Below are positions 1 through 6,066 of a stretch of DNA of 41,479 bases, one piece after another; position 1 is the first letter of the stretch; the number at the start of each line of letters is the position of its first letter. The stretch is taken from positions 1 to 41,479 of IMG/VR virus record IMGVR_UViG_3300032782_000018; one strand, written 5' to 3'. Source of the DNA: a virus. Made by a program: the position numbers and the translations under genes. Under the pieces are notes generated by a model. The model ran no database searches and was not told where the DNA came from. It saw nothing but the letters and a program-made list of their open reading frames with translations.

Positions 1-127
1 ATGGTCGTAGCGACCAGATATTGGGCTTCCGACTGCGCGACATATTGCCTTTCCAGCCTCGGGGCGGCGGCGGCTAGCTCCTGCGTAGCCGGTCGTTTGA
101 ACCAACGGGTCAACCTGTTCATTTATA
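1..127. repeat. Exact terminal direct repeat, left copy
   Basis: The first 127 bases are identical to the last 127 bases (41353-41479). The repeat lies inside a coding region: the coiled-coil gene at 40860-41474 begins in it. A 127-bp overlap matches a common assembler k-mer size, so the contig is best read as a closed circle of about 41,352 bp. A genuine short terminal repeat cannot be excluded from sequence alone. Confidence 0.95.
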
Positions 128-305
128 GCCATCTCCAGAAGATGAGCTCTACTCGGCAGATTGCGTAGCCGATGAGCGCAAAGAGTTGAAATCCCAACAC
201 CACCGCGACGATGAGCACGAGGCGGTCCAGCTGAACGCGCTGTGTGCTGCGTAGCGGGGTAGCAAAGAGGATGCGCGGAACGCGCGGGGGCAGCTGATCG
301 GACAT
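123..305 (-). CDS. Small single-pass membrane protein
   Basis: A 60-residue protein not recognised as a known family. Residues about 28-50 (VLIVAVVLGFQLFALIGYAI) form one clear hydrophobic segment, with a basic N-terminal part that would stay cytoplasmic. Its ATG (303-305) directly follows the TAA of the upstream nuclease gene. Its TAA directly abuts the ATG of the coiled-coil gene, which begins in the repeated end (base 122 equals 41474). This shows it belongs to a translationally coupled leftward operon that runs through the circular join. A role in the host envelope, such as exclusion or lysis timing, is possible but not shown. Confidence 0.7.
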   Translation of the reverse strand: MSDQLPPRVPRILFATPLRSTQRVQLDRLVLIVAVVLGFQLFALIGYAICRVELIFWRWL

Positions 306-701
306 TTAGCGACTCCGCAGGCAGGCCTCGATGAAGGCGAGCGCCTGGCCATTCTCGATCTCATCGGGGGTAAAACACACGACGCGCCAGCCGAGCCGCG
401 CGCCCCAGTTGCGCTTCTCCATATTGCGCAGGATCGTCGTCGGGTGTCCGTGGGCGCCCTTCACCCAGATCCCGCCGTCGACCTCCACGGCAAGCCGGGG
501 CTCCAGGAAGGCGATGTCCCAGCGCCACTGCCGGCCGTTCGCCTCCTGCGCGAAGCGATACTCGGTCTCAAAGGCAGACAGGCCGCAGTGTCGCAGCTGA
601 AAAAGCAGGAGGTCGTGAGCCGCAGTGCTCTGATCCAGGCGCCTCCTCGCTGTCAGCCTCAATCCTCGGCGGCCCCCGCCCCGGGCGAAGCCGCGCCTCA
701 A
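306..701 (-). CDS. PD-(D/E)XK-type endonuclease, possible Holliday-junction resolvase
   Basis: A 131-residue protein resembling small Vsr/DUF559-like phage nucleases. The core is seen at residues 59-76: a strand with Asp62 (QWRWD) followed by Glu73-Val-Asp75 (AVEVDGG). This is the acidic pair of the PD-(D/E)XK metal site. Such enzymes cut branched or mismatched DNA, and in phages often act as recombination endonucleases. The N-terminus is arginine-rich. The start used is TTG at 699-701, six bases after the TGA of the upstream gene; a later start near residue 30 is possible. It is coupled downstream to the small membrane protein. Confidence 0.7.
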   Translation of the reverse strand: MRRGFARGGGRRGLRLTARRRLDQSTAAHDLLLFQLRHCGLSAFETEYRFAQEANGRQWRWDIAFLEPRLAVEVDGGIWVKGAHGHPTTILRNMEKRNWGARLGWRVVCFTPDEIENGQALAFIEACLRSR

Positions 702-707
702 GTTCGC

Positions 708-1355
708 TCAGCCATCGACATCGGCGCGCTTGCGCTTCCTGCGCAGGTCCGCGGCGATCCGTTTGCCCGTGTTCGACAACTCAGAATCCTCGTCCTCCCC
801 GGCGGCGGAGGTCGCGGGGGTCTCCTCATCGGCATCGGGGTCCACGTCCTCCTTCTCCTCGAGCTCCAGTTCGGCCTGCTCCCCATAGCCATCGCACGAA
901 AGCTCGAGGTCGATCTCCTCATTCACGCGGCTCACGAGACTGGTGATGATCGGGTGATCCTCATCGAGATCGGGTACGCACTGCAGCTGCCCATGCAACC
1001 AGGTGTTACCGCCGCTCTGCCATTGCAGCTGTAGATTCTTGATGGTGCAGTCGATCACCTTCAGTTGGCGCCGCCCGAGATACAGCACGGCACTGACTCC
1101 GGTCATCTTCTGTGGCAGGTAGAAGATCGGAGAAAGCTTTCCCCAGATCGCCTCATCCGGGCGGCCTTTGTACTTGCGATACAGCAACTTGTACGCTTTA
1201 TCCTCGAGGCAGAAGTTTGGAAGCTCCTCGGGCGTGAGCGTCAGGCGTCGGAACGGAATGTACAAAGCGGCGACATTGCTGTCCCCCTTGTGCTGGGTGT
1301 TCACCATGATCTGGTTACCCAGCAGAACGGGACGTCGAGGCAGGCTCAGACCCAT
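708..1355 (-). CDS. Conserved phage protein with acidic C-terminal third
   Basis: A 215-residue protein with no firm family assignment. The reading frame is open upstream to 1493, but the ATG at 1353-1355 is preceded by AGGAGA at good spacing, and from there the protein looks globular (MGLSLPRRPVLLGN...). The middle reads like a beta-rich domain. Residues about 150-200 are very acidic (ELELEEKEDVDPDADEE) and the last residues are basic (RRKRKRADVDG). An acidic tail beside a nuclease gene would suit a DNA-metabolism protein or DNA mimic, but that is inference only. It precedes the nuclease gene by six bases. Confidence 0.65.
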   Translation of the reverse strand: MGLSLPRRPVLLGNQIMVNTQHKGDSNVAALYIPFRRLTLTPEELPNFCLEDKAYKLLYRKYKGRPDEAIWGKLSPIFYLPQKMTGVSAVLYLGRRQLKVIDCTIKNLQLQWQSGGNTWLHGQLQCVPDLDEDHPIITSLVSRVNEEIDLELSCDGYGEQAELELEEKEDVDPDADEETPATSAAGEDEDSELSNTGKRIAADLRRKRKRADVDG

Positions 1356-1638
1356 AGACCATCTCCTGTTGTTGAGGCTCTTGGTTGCCGGCGCTTCTCC
1401 CGGCCCTGCGGGCCGTGAGACTGCGCTGCGTTTTCCCGGATTTATCCGGGGATGAAGAGGAAGATTGAGCGGCTTTCTCGGCGGCGAGCGCAAGCTTCAG
1501 ACGACAGCGTTTCCAGTGAGGCTGTCGGTCATCCAGGTTGCAAGGGAAGTACTTCGGTTGCCCATGGGGGACGAACCCCGAACGGTGCTGGAAGAAGATA
1601 GGCTCATTGCAACGGCGGCAGCGCTTCACGCTGCGCAT
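1315..1638 (-). CDS. Small zinc-finger-like protein
   Basis: Begins MRSVKRCRRCNEP. A Cys-x2-Cys knuckle (residues about 7-10) is followed by aromatic residues and a second cluster (YFPCNLDDRQPHWKRC) that could complete a zinc site with Cys/His. The C-terminal half is low-complexity Ser/Lys/Arg. The start is uncertain: ATG at 1636-1638 is used, and an ATG at 1654-1656 adds six residues. It overlaps the next gene's start by 41 bp in another frame. Function unknown; small zinc-ribbon proteins of this type are common in phage early operons. Confidence 0.55.
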   Translation of the reverse strand: MRSVKRCRRCNEPIFFQHRSGFVPHGQPKYFPCNLDDRQPHWKRCRLKLALAAEKAAQSSSSSPDKSGKTQRSLTARRAGRSAGNQEPQQQEMVYGSEPASTSRSAG

Positions 1639-1732
1639 CCCGCTCACGTAGCCCATAAAGCCCCAACCGAAGGCCCCCCCTCCCCCCACAAACGGACAGG
1701 GGCGAGGAGGGGATGGCCTGTGAGCATTGTTT

Positions 1733-2041
1733 TCACGTTCGCGCCCACACTTGCGCACCCCAGCGACGTGCACGGCTATTCCGGGGCCGCGCAAGGCCCT
1801 TGGGCAGACCGATCACGTTGGTGCCCTCCCACGCGACACGGCGGAAGAGCCAGAAAACTGACGAGGCCACGACGAAGGTATTGATTCTGCTTGAATCAGG
1901 AGAATCCCTGTGGATAATTCTCCCCAGCACGTTGGCTGACTTCCTCCGCTCATGGGTCATCGTGCAGTCGGACTGGTATCCGCATGCCGAACCCTCGATC
2001 AGGCCGGGTAGATCACCGAGTCCTGGCCGGGGGTTCGTCAT
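1733..2041 (-). CDS. Hypothetical protein, doubtful gene
   Basis: A 102-residue reading frame starting at ATG 2039-2041, two bases after the TAA of the coiled-coil gene, with GGAGG upstream at rather long spacing. It has a short hydrophobic stretch (INTFVVASSVFWLF) and a basic C-terminus. The frame covers the paired inverted repeats and DnaA box at 1882-1923. The stretch may therefore be a noncoding control or origin region in which the frame happens to be open. The open frame continues upstream over cro, but that part is arginine-rich shadow sequence. Confidence 0.35.
   Translation of the reverse strand: MTNPRPGLGDLPGLIEGSACGYQSDCTMTHERRKSANVLGRIIHRDSPDSSRINTFVVASSVFWLFRRVAWEGTNVIGLPKGLARPRNSRARRWGAQVWART
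1882..1923. other. Paired inverted repeats with a perfect DnaA box, candidate replication origin
   Basis: Two hairpins abut. The first has TGATTC (1882-1887) and GAATCA (1893-1898) with a 5-base loop. The second has GGAGAAT (1899-1905) and ATTCTCC (1917-1923) with an 11-base spacer. Inside the second is TGTGGATAA (1909-1917), the exact complement of the consensus DnaA box TTATCCACA. The segment is AT-richer than its surroundings. With no phage replication initiator recognised, a host-DnaA-dependent origin is a reasonable hypothesis; a protein-binding control element is the alternative. Confidence 0.45.
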
Positions 2042-2043
2042 TT

Positions 2044-2226
2044 TTACGCGTCCTCCCCCAAGCTTGGCAAGTCCCTCACGCGCAGACGTAAGTTCTGCCG
2101 GGCGAGCGCCACACGCATTTTCTGGTAGACAAGCTCCTGAGAGAGCCGGGCGTACTCCTCCTGCAGGCCCTGGATCCTGGCTTTCAAATTGGCCGCCCGC
2201 GCGCGCAGACGCCCCAGGCCCGCCAC
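2044..2226 (-). CDS. Small coiled-coil protein downstream of cro
   Basis: About 60 residues, almost entirely a predicted amphipathic helix (LKARIQGLQEEYARLSQEL). GTG at 2224-2226, 20 bases after the cro stop, is chosen as start. An upstream ATG at 2341-2343 in the same frame would add 39 residues, but they lie wholly over cro and have poor composition. Family not recognised. Its position as second gene of the leftward operon fits a small regulator or accessory factor. Confidence 0.5.
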   Translation of the reverse strand: MAGLGRLRARAANLKARIQGLQEEYARLSQELVYQKMRVALARQNLRLRVRDLPSLGEDA

Positions 2227-2246
2227 CGCGGCATCCAGCTGCGCAT

Positions 2247-2429
2247 CTAGGCATAGTCCTTCTGCCCGATCGGCAGCTTCCCGTTGCTGCTCGCGTGCAG
2301 CCGATACGCGCTCTTCTCCGGTACCACTCCCATCTTGATCCATCGCGCCACCGCCTGTTTGCTGACACCGGCCGCTTTCGCAAGCGCCCGCCGGGACTTG
2401 TAGTAATTCAGAGCCGCTAGTGTTTTCAC
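2247..2429 (-). CDS. cro: Cro-like helix-turn-helix repressor
   Basis: A 60-residue protein with the plan of P22-Cro-type regulators. An HTH (residues about 13-30: RRALAKAAGVSKQAVARW) is followed by the family-typical VVPEKSAYRLHASSNGKL segment. Length matches Cro proteins of 60-65 residues. The start is GTG at 2427-2429, preceded by AAGGGGAAG. It is the first gene leftward from a divergent intergenic region containing a perfect inverted repeat, the probable operator. It likely represses one or both divergent promoters. No CI-type partner was found, so it may act in a lytic early-to-late switch rather than a lysogeny switch. Confidence 0.85.
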   Translation of the reverse strand: MKTLAALNYYKSRRALAKAAGVSKQAVARWIKMGVVPEKSAYRLHASSNGKLPIGQKDYA

Positions 2430-2453
2430 TCGTGTACTTCCCCTTAAGCATCA

Positions 2454-2467
2454 ATCACCGATGTGAT
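2454..2467. promoter_or_regulatory. Inverted repeat near cro start, possible second operator
   Basis: ATCAC and GTGAT arms (2454-2458, 2463-2467) flank a 4-base centre, giving the same 4-base spacing as the stronger repeat at 2501-2520. The site lies in the cro leader. The arm sequences differ from the other repeat, so binding by the same protein is uncertain. Confidence 0.3.
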
Positions 2468-2500
2468 GAAGCTATCAGTTTGAGCTTCGAGAGTAAACAG

Positions 2501-2520
2501 AGGTTGACGACGGTCAACCT
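2501..2520. promoter_or_regulatory. Perfect inverted repeat, probable Cro operator
   Basis: Arms AGGTTGAC (2501-2508) and GTCAACCT (2513-2520) are exact reverse complements around a GACG centre. It is the only such long perfect repeat in the divergent region between cro and the rightward operon, and it overlaps the -35 element of the rightward promoter. This is the expected layout of a Cro-family operator. The same repeat supplies a TTGACC hexamer on the other strand, so leftward transcription could be controlled too. Confidence 0.65.
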
Positions 2521-2532
2521 AGGGTGTCTACT
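2504..2532 (+). promoter_or_regulatory. Rightward early promoter, sigma70-like
   Basis: TTGACG (2504-2509), a 17-base spacer and TCTACT (2527-2532, 4 of 6 to consensus) precede the first rightward gene at 2563 by about 25 bases of leader. The -35 lies inside the inverted repeat, so a repressor bound there would block polymerase. Confidence 0.55.
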
Positions 2533-2562
2533 GTCCCACATCGAGTCTCACGGAGAGCACCC

Positions 2563-2937
2563 ATGCCAGGAACCCACTCAGAGCAAGCGGTCGCCCGCGC
2601 CATCAACAGCAGCATCGATGAGAACAGGACGTTCGAGATCCACGACACACTCGACAACCCGCTGTGCGCAGACATCTGCACGGACCTGCGGGCACGGTGT
2701 GAGGATTTCGAGAAGCTGGAGCCCGAATACCCGACCGATGAGCGCACCGTCTACCAGTTCTACGGCTTCGAGTTTGGCGAGGCCTGGACCGTGCGCATCA
2801 TCATCCACCCGGCCGAGACCGATCTCGCCGAGATCGATGCGCAGACCGCAAGCTACGACGCGCAGATGGAGGAGGCCGAGCGCGAGCTCGCGCGGCGTCT
2901 GGATGCGCAAGAGGACGAGCGGGATGAGTACTTCTGA
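2563..2937 (+). CDS. First rightward early gene, acidic helical protein
   Basis: A 124-residue protein, not recognised. ATG 2563 is preceded by GGAG at 2552-2555, so it is preferred over the upstream frame extension. The protein is acidic. The C-terminal third (EEAERELARRLDAQEDERDEYF) is strongly helical and charged. It lies directly behind the operator-promoter, so it would be among the first proteins made. Small acidic first genes in phage operons are often host-takeover or anti-defence proteins, but nothing specific supports that here. Confidence 0.75.
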   Translation: MPGTHSEQAVARAINSSIDENRTFEIHDTLDNPLCADICTDLRARCEDFEKLEPEYPTDERTVYQFYGFEFGEAWTVRIIIHPAETDLAEIDAQTASYDAQMEEAERELARRLDAQEDERDEYF

Positions 2938-2953
2938 AGGCAAGGAAGGCGAG

Positions 2954-3124
2954 ATGAAATATCTACTGACGGAGTTTGCCGACGACGGCTCCTTCATGAC
3001 CACGATCACGATCGAGGCCCCGAACGCGGAAAGCGCGCTGCGTCACTATCACACCTGGTGCGTGGAGACCGGCATCAAGCCTGCGCCGAGCCTGGAAGTG
3101 ACACTTGCGAAGAAGTCCGCATGA
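2954..3124 (+). CDS. Small early hypothetical protein
   Basis: A 56-residue protein (MKYLLTEFADDG...) with AAGGAAGGCGAG before the ATG. Pattern suggests a compact beta-alpha fold, with strands at residues 2-8 and 15-22, then a helix (AESALRHYHTWC). It ends in ATGA, coupling it to the next gene by a 4-base overlap. Function unknown. Confidence 0.7.
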   Translation: MKYLLTEFADDGSFMTTITIEAPNAESALRHYHTWCVETGIKPAPSLEVTLAKKSA

Positions 3125-3282
3125 ATCGCTCCCCGCCCCCGGTGCACGCGAGCAAAGAGGACTACAACCGCTGGCTCTACGAGTGGTGGTGCGCGGTGTT
3201 GTTTGACCGGCAGCGCCGGCCTGCCGAGAGGATCGAGAATCCCATGCAACCGGGCTTTCTCTTCAGGAGGCAGGCCGAATGA
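3121..3282 (+). CDS. Small early hypothetical protein, Trp/Arg-rich
   Basis: A 53-residue protein starting at ATG 3121, which overlaps the previous stop (ATGA), and ending in another ATGA overlap. Rich in Trp, Tyr and Arg (YNRWLYEWWCAVLFDRQRR). The amphipathic Trp-rich helix may bind a partner protein or membrane surface. No family recognised. Confidence 0.65.
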   Translation: MNRSPPPVHASKEDYNRWLYEWWCAVLFDRQRRPAERIENPMQPGFLFRRQAE

Positions 3283-3431
3283 GCGATCCGCGCATCTATC
3301 AGCGCGCCGCTGTCTACCACTCCTGGGAGGCTATGGACCGTTTTGATGAGGAGGCTGCTCTCTTCGAGTTTGGAGAATCTACCTACGACAAGGAGAACGA
3401 TGATGCTGATTCTGACTCGCAAGCCGACTGA
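3279..3431 (+). CDS. Small acidic protein upstream of and overlapping csrA
   Basis: A 50-residue reading frame, [19 protein letters not shown]..., starting in an ATGA overlap with the previous gene. Its last nine codons overlap the csrA start in another frame. Strongly acidic C-terminus ([14 protein letters not shown]). Its translation would carry ribosomes over the csrA ribosome-binding site, so csrA expression is probably coupled to it. Function unknown. Confidence 0.65.
   Translation: MSDPRIYQRAAVYHSWEAMDRFDEEAALFEFGESTYDKENDDADSDSQAD
3388..3394 (+). promoter_or_regulatory. Candidate CsrA site overlapping the csrA ribosome-binding site
   Basis: ACAAGGA fits the core of the known CsrA RNA consensus (ACARGGA). 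It contains the AGGAG Shine-Dalgarno sequence that serves the csrA ATG at 3403. Binding of CsrA here would block ribosome entry, as in known autoregulated csrA genes. Inferred from motif match only. Confidence 0.4.
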
Positions 3432-3606
3432 GGAGGTGATCATCGATGATGATGTCACCATCGCGGTCTTAGGGGTCCGCGGTAACCAGGTGCGTCTGGG
3501 GATCACGGCGCCCAGGAACCGCACCGTGCATCGGAAGGAGGTGTACCTGCGCATCCAGGAAGAGCACGAGCAGGAAGCGAGAGCCAAGAAGGCGGCCGGT
3601 CTGTGA
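3403..3606 (+). CDS. csrA: CsrA/RsmA-family RNA-binding regulator
   Basis: A 67-residue protein clearly of the CsrA family. [20 protein letters not shown] is followed by [18 protein letters not shown] and [13 protein letters not shown], matching the five-strand core, including Leu4, Arg6 and the RNA-contact VHR (Arg about 45). Length equals bacterial CsrA (about 61-67). CsrA dimers bind GGA motifs in mRNA leaders and block translation or change stability. ATG 3403 is chosen over ATG 3400 by spacing to AGGAG. A phage copy could redirect host metabolism or motility, titrate host CsrB-type RNAs, or time phage translation. It sits mid-operon with coupled neighbours and ends in a GTGA overlap. Confidence 0.95.
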   Translation: MLILTRKPTEEVIIDDDVTIAVLGVRGNQVRLGITAPRNRTVHRKEVYLRIQEEHEQEARAKKAAGL

Positions 3607-3980
3607 GCCTGCGTCCACCACTCGCCCCGCCCTGGAAGATTGACCAGTCTCTGTCTGATCGGCCCGTGGTGTACGCGGCTTGCATGACCGGTGTCGCCGC
3701 GTTCGGCCCGGATCCGCGGGAAGGGGAGCCACACTTCGGTGCGCGCTTTGCGCCTTCCCCGGATCCGGTGATCCGTCAGGCGCTTGCGGACCTGACGGTG
3801 CGCATCCCCGACTTCCTGAACCAGCTGAAGCGCTCGACACGCTTGCTGGAAGCGATCTACCTCGAGATGGCACAAGGGGGAGATGAGAAGTCCCCGGTGA
3901 TGTTCCGTCTCTATGCCCTCATCGAGGAGAACAACAAAGTGCTGGACCGCAAGGGGCTCATTCCAAAGGTGCCTTTATGA
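3603..3980 (+). CDS. Early hypothetical protein downstream of csrA
   Basis: A 125-residue protein with a GTG start overlapping the csrA stop (GTGA). The N-terminal half is proline-rich and loop-like. The C-terminal half is helical ([33 protein letters not shown]). Ends in an ATGA overlap. No family recognised. The tight coupling suggests it is made in proportion to CsrA. Confidence 0.7.
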   Translation: MSLRPPLAPPWKIDQSLSDRPVVYAACMTGVAAFGPDPREGEPHFGARFAPSPDPVIRQALADLTVRIPDFLNQLKRSTRLLEAIYLEMAQGGDEKSPVMFRLYALIEENNKVLDRKGLIPKVPL

Positions 3981-4291
3981 GCGCCGAGATCTACGCCCAC
4001 CCGCGCCTCTCCGCGCTCCAGATCTCGCTTTTGTGCCAGGTGCGCGCGCTCAGTGTGGAGTACGAGTTTTTCCGCGGGCGGCGCTTGCCGCTGGTAAAGC
4101 TTCAACCGCTTATCCCGGCGCCAAGCCCTGCCTACCAGTGCGTCAGTTGCGGCTGGCAGGGATTGAGGCCTGCGCTCATCGACACGCAGGATTTCTTTCA
4201 ACCGCCCCGTGGGGAAGTGCCCGGATGCCCGCGTTGCGACTCTCTCAACCTCCGCTACCCACAGGTCCGATCATGTCAGACACCCCCGTAA
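3977..4291 (+). CDS. Zinc-ribbon early protein
   Basis: A 104-residue protein, coupled by ATGA to the gene before. Two Cys-x2-Cys knuckles, CVSCGW (residues about 55-60) and CPRC (about 83-86), are about 25 residues apart, the spacing of a zinc ribbon. The N-terminal half is helical. Zinc ribbons of this size bind nucleic acid or proteins. Function otherwise unknown. Overlaps the next start by 19 bases. Confidence 0.75.
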   Translation: MSAEIYAHPRLSALQISLLCQVRALSVEYEFFRGRRLPLVKLQPLIPAPSPAYQCVSCGWQGLRPALIDTQDFFQPPRGEVPGCPRCDSLNLRYPQVRSCQTPP

Positions 4292-4500
4292 TCCGTGTTC
4301 AGGCGAGCCAGGAGCTGTTGAATCAACTGCTCGATGCGCGCACGGCCCTCATGCGCAGTCAGCGGCGCCGGCCCCGCCCGGGCGATACGGTCAGTGCGGA
4401 GCTTGACCGCCTCATCATCTCGGTCCAGGCCGCGCGCATCAAAGCGCATAAGGAAGAAGGCCTGCCGCTGCAGGTGCCGCGCGATGACCCTCCAGCCTGA
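4273..4500 (+). CDS. Small helical early protein
   Basis: A 75-residue protein (MSDTPVIRVQASQELLNQLL...), mostly helix and rich in Arg and Lys. ATG 4273 is inside the end of the previous gene, and its own end overlaps the next start (4484) by 17 bases. No family recognised. Its position directly before the SSB-tail protein suggests a DNA-metabolism role, as inference only. Confidence 0.65.
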   Translation: MSDTPVIRVQASQELLNQLLDARTALMRSQRRRPRPGDTVSAELDRLIISVQAARIKAHKEEGLPLQVPRDDPPA

Positions 4501-5125
4501 GGAGACGCTTGAGGAATACAACCGCCGCAAGCTCGAGGAAGCGCATGCGGCCTGGCAGCGCGCCAACCCTTTCGCAGGTAAATCCATGCCTCAAGTCTCA
4601 CAGATGATCTTCTCGAAATACATCAGCCAGGCGGATGTGCCCGCCCCGCGCGTGGTGACGATCCGCGCCGTGTCGCTGGAGAACATGAGCCGCCGGCCGG
4701 ACAACCCCGAGCAGCGCTGGGTGATGTGGTTCCACGAGATGCCCAAGTGCCTGAAGCTCAACAACACAACGTTGCGCTTCCTCGAGAAGATGCTCGGGAA
4801 CAACTCGGACGCCTGGATCGGCCGGCGCGTGCAACTCTACGTCGACCCTTCCGTGACCTTTGGCGGACAGATGGTCGGAGGGGTGCGCATGCGCGTGGGC
4901 AAGGCGGCCGGCGCACCACAGATTCCCGGCCAGGCGACCGCGCCCGCCCGTTTCGATCCCTATACTGGTCAGCCCATCACCACCCCCCAGGCGCCACCGC
5001 CGCGCTTTGATCCCTACACCGGAAAGCCGATTGGCACCGTCAACCCGCACACTGGTGAGATCACGCCCGAGACGCCCTCGTCTAACGGGGCGGATCCTGA
5101 GTTTGACGATGACATTCCGTTCTAA
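4484..5125 (+). CDS. SSB-like protein with canonical SSB C-terminal tail
   Basis: A 213-residue protein. Residues about 35-140 form a beta-rich domain (MPQVSQMIFSKYISQADVPA... IGRRVQLYVDP... GGVRMRVG) like a phage family often found beside recombination genes. A flexible linker follows with two RFDPYTG repeats (residues 156-162 and 174-180). The chain ends DPEFDDDIPF, essentially the acidic tip of bacterial SSB, which recruits host replication and repair proteins. The tail is the strongest evidence for a ssDNA-binding or SSB-mimic role. ATG 4484 overlaps the previous gene; an internal ATG at 4586 starts the conserved part. With no replication genes recognised, recruiting host enzymes is plausible. 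Confidence 0.75.
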   Translation: MTLQPEETLEEYNRRKLEEAHAAWQRANPFAGKSMPQVSQMIFSKYISQADVPAPRVVTIRAVSLENMSRRPDNPEQRWVMWFHEMPKCLKLNNTTLRFLEKMLGNNSDAWIGRRVQLYVDPSVTFGGQMVGGVRMRVGKAAGAPQIPGQATAPARFDPYTGQPITTPQAPPPRFDPYTGKPIGTVNPHTGEITPETPSSNGADPEFDDDIPF

Positions 5126-5141
5126 CCTCGAAAGGGCTGAC

Positions 5142-5408
5142 ATGACTGACACCCCGGCCGCCGCGCCGAACGATCCCGAATGCCTGCATTGCAGACTGTT
5201 GGAGAGCATCGATCACTACCAGGCCTCCCATCCGGGCCGCAGCCGGACCGCGGTCATTGGCGAGCTTGTCCAGGTGATCGCGGACCTCGTGGTCGCAAAT
5301 CCCGAGCATACGGTGGCCGAGCAGACCTCGATGATCGTGGACACACTGACTGACAAACTGATGCCGCGGGAGGAGATCTCCTTGCCGCTGTCTGCCACTC
5401 AACACTAG
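5142..5408 (+). CDS. Early hypothetical helical protein
   Basis: An 88-residue protein. ATG 5142 is preceded by AAAGGG. One Cys-x2-Cys (CLHC, residues about 14-17) lies near the N-terminus. The rest is helical with a regular hydrophobic pattern (AVIGELVQVIADLVV). It resembles small conserved phage proteins of unknown function. It follows the SSB-like gene by 16 bases, in the same transcript. Confidence 0.7.
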   Translation: MTDTPAAAPNDPECLHCRLLESIDHYQASHPGRSRTAVIGELVQVIADLVVANPEHTVAEQTSMIVDTLTDKLMPREEISLPLSATQH

Positions 5409-5422
5409 AGGACTTAGGTTCC

Positions 5423-5743
5423 ATGAGTACCTACACGCACAGTCGGTACCGCACCGCGCGCAAAGGCCACGAATGCGCCTCCTGCAAGGCACCCATCCAG
5501 CCGGGTGAGCGGTATCTTGACTTCAAGCCAGGGCTGCACTCCTCCGTCAAAGTCTGCTCAGCCTGCAGCGTGAAGGTGCGCCGCGGGGATGGCAGTATCA
5601 TTTTCTGGTGTCGCGCGGTGGAGGAGGAGCTCGCGCACCGCAAGGCCCAGGCGAGCGCGCAGGGGCCGCACGATGATGAGCGGAGCGTGTCGGTGTCGGA
5701 TGAGATCGGTTTGGTCCGCGGTACCCAGGAGTCACAGCGATGA
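5423..5743 (+). CDS. Zinc-binding early protein
   Basis: A 106-residue protein. CASCKAPIQPGERYLDFK (residues 18-35) and KVCSAC (about 43-48) make a treble-clef or LIM-like zinc site. The C-terminal half is helical then acidic and loop-like. Zinc fingers of the form CxxCxxxIxxGExY occur in many phage proteins of unknown function. Ends in an ATGA overlap with the next gene. Confidence 0.75.
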   Translation: MSTYTHSRYRTARKGHECASCKAPIQPGERYLDFKPGLHSSVKVCSACSVKVRRGDGSIIFWCRAVEEELAHRKAQASAQGPHDDERSVSVSDEIGLVRGTQESQR

Positions 5744-6066
5744 GTCCATCCGGATCTGATGCGCAATCCGCCGTGGCGCGCAAGTATCGCGTCCACACCC
5801 GGCTTTACCCGGAGCCCCTCGAGGTTTGGGCGTATACGGCCGCAGATGCTGAAACCCAAGTGCAGATGATGTTCAGGACCCACACCACAGCGCCGGCCTA
5901 TGTCACGAGAGTCGAGCCTGCAAATATACCGACTGCCAGAGTGCCTCCGGGGGCTCAACGATCGACCTGCATCGAATGCGGCGAGAGTTACGGTACGCAC
6001 CAGCCGGGTTGCTCGGATGCGCCCCGTGAGAAGCCAGTCGCGCCGTCTCCTGGAGATGCTTCATGA
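5740..6066 (+). CDS. Early hypothetical protein with C-terminal zinc knuckle
   Basis: A 108-residue protein starting in an ATGA overlap. The N-terminal part (YRVHTRLYPEPLEVWAYTAADAETQ) looks like a small beta-alpha domain. The C-terminal part has a single CIECGESYGTHQPGC motif (residues about 77-91) that could bind zinc through three Cys and one His. Function unknown. Confidence 0.7.
   Translation: MSPSGSDAQSAVARKYRVHTRLYPEPLEVWAYTAADAETQVQMMFRTHTTAPAYVTRVEPANIPTARVPPGAQRSTCIECGESYGTHQPGCSDAPREKPVAPSPGDAS

Noticed and set aside
1-127. True physical terminal repeat of the virion DNA
   Set aside because: The length of 127 equals a common assembly k-mer and the repeat lies in the middle of an operon and gene, so circular assembly overlap is more likely. 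It is kept only as an alternative.
1733-2383. Full-length 216-residue leftward frame
   Set aside because: Its first 114 residues lie over cro and the coiled-coil gene and are shadow-like. Only the part from 2041 is kept, with low confidence.
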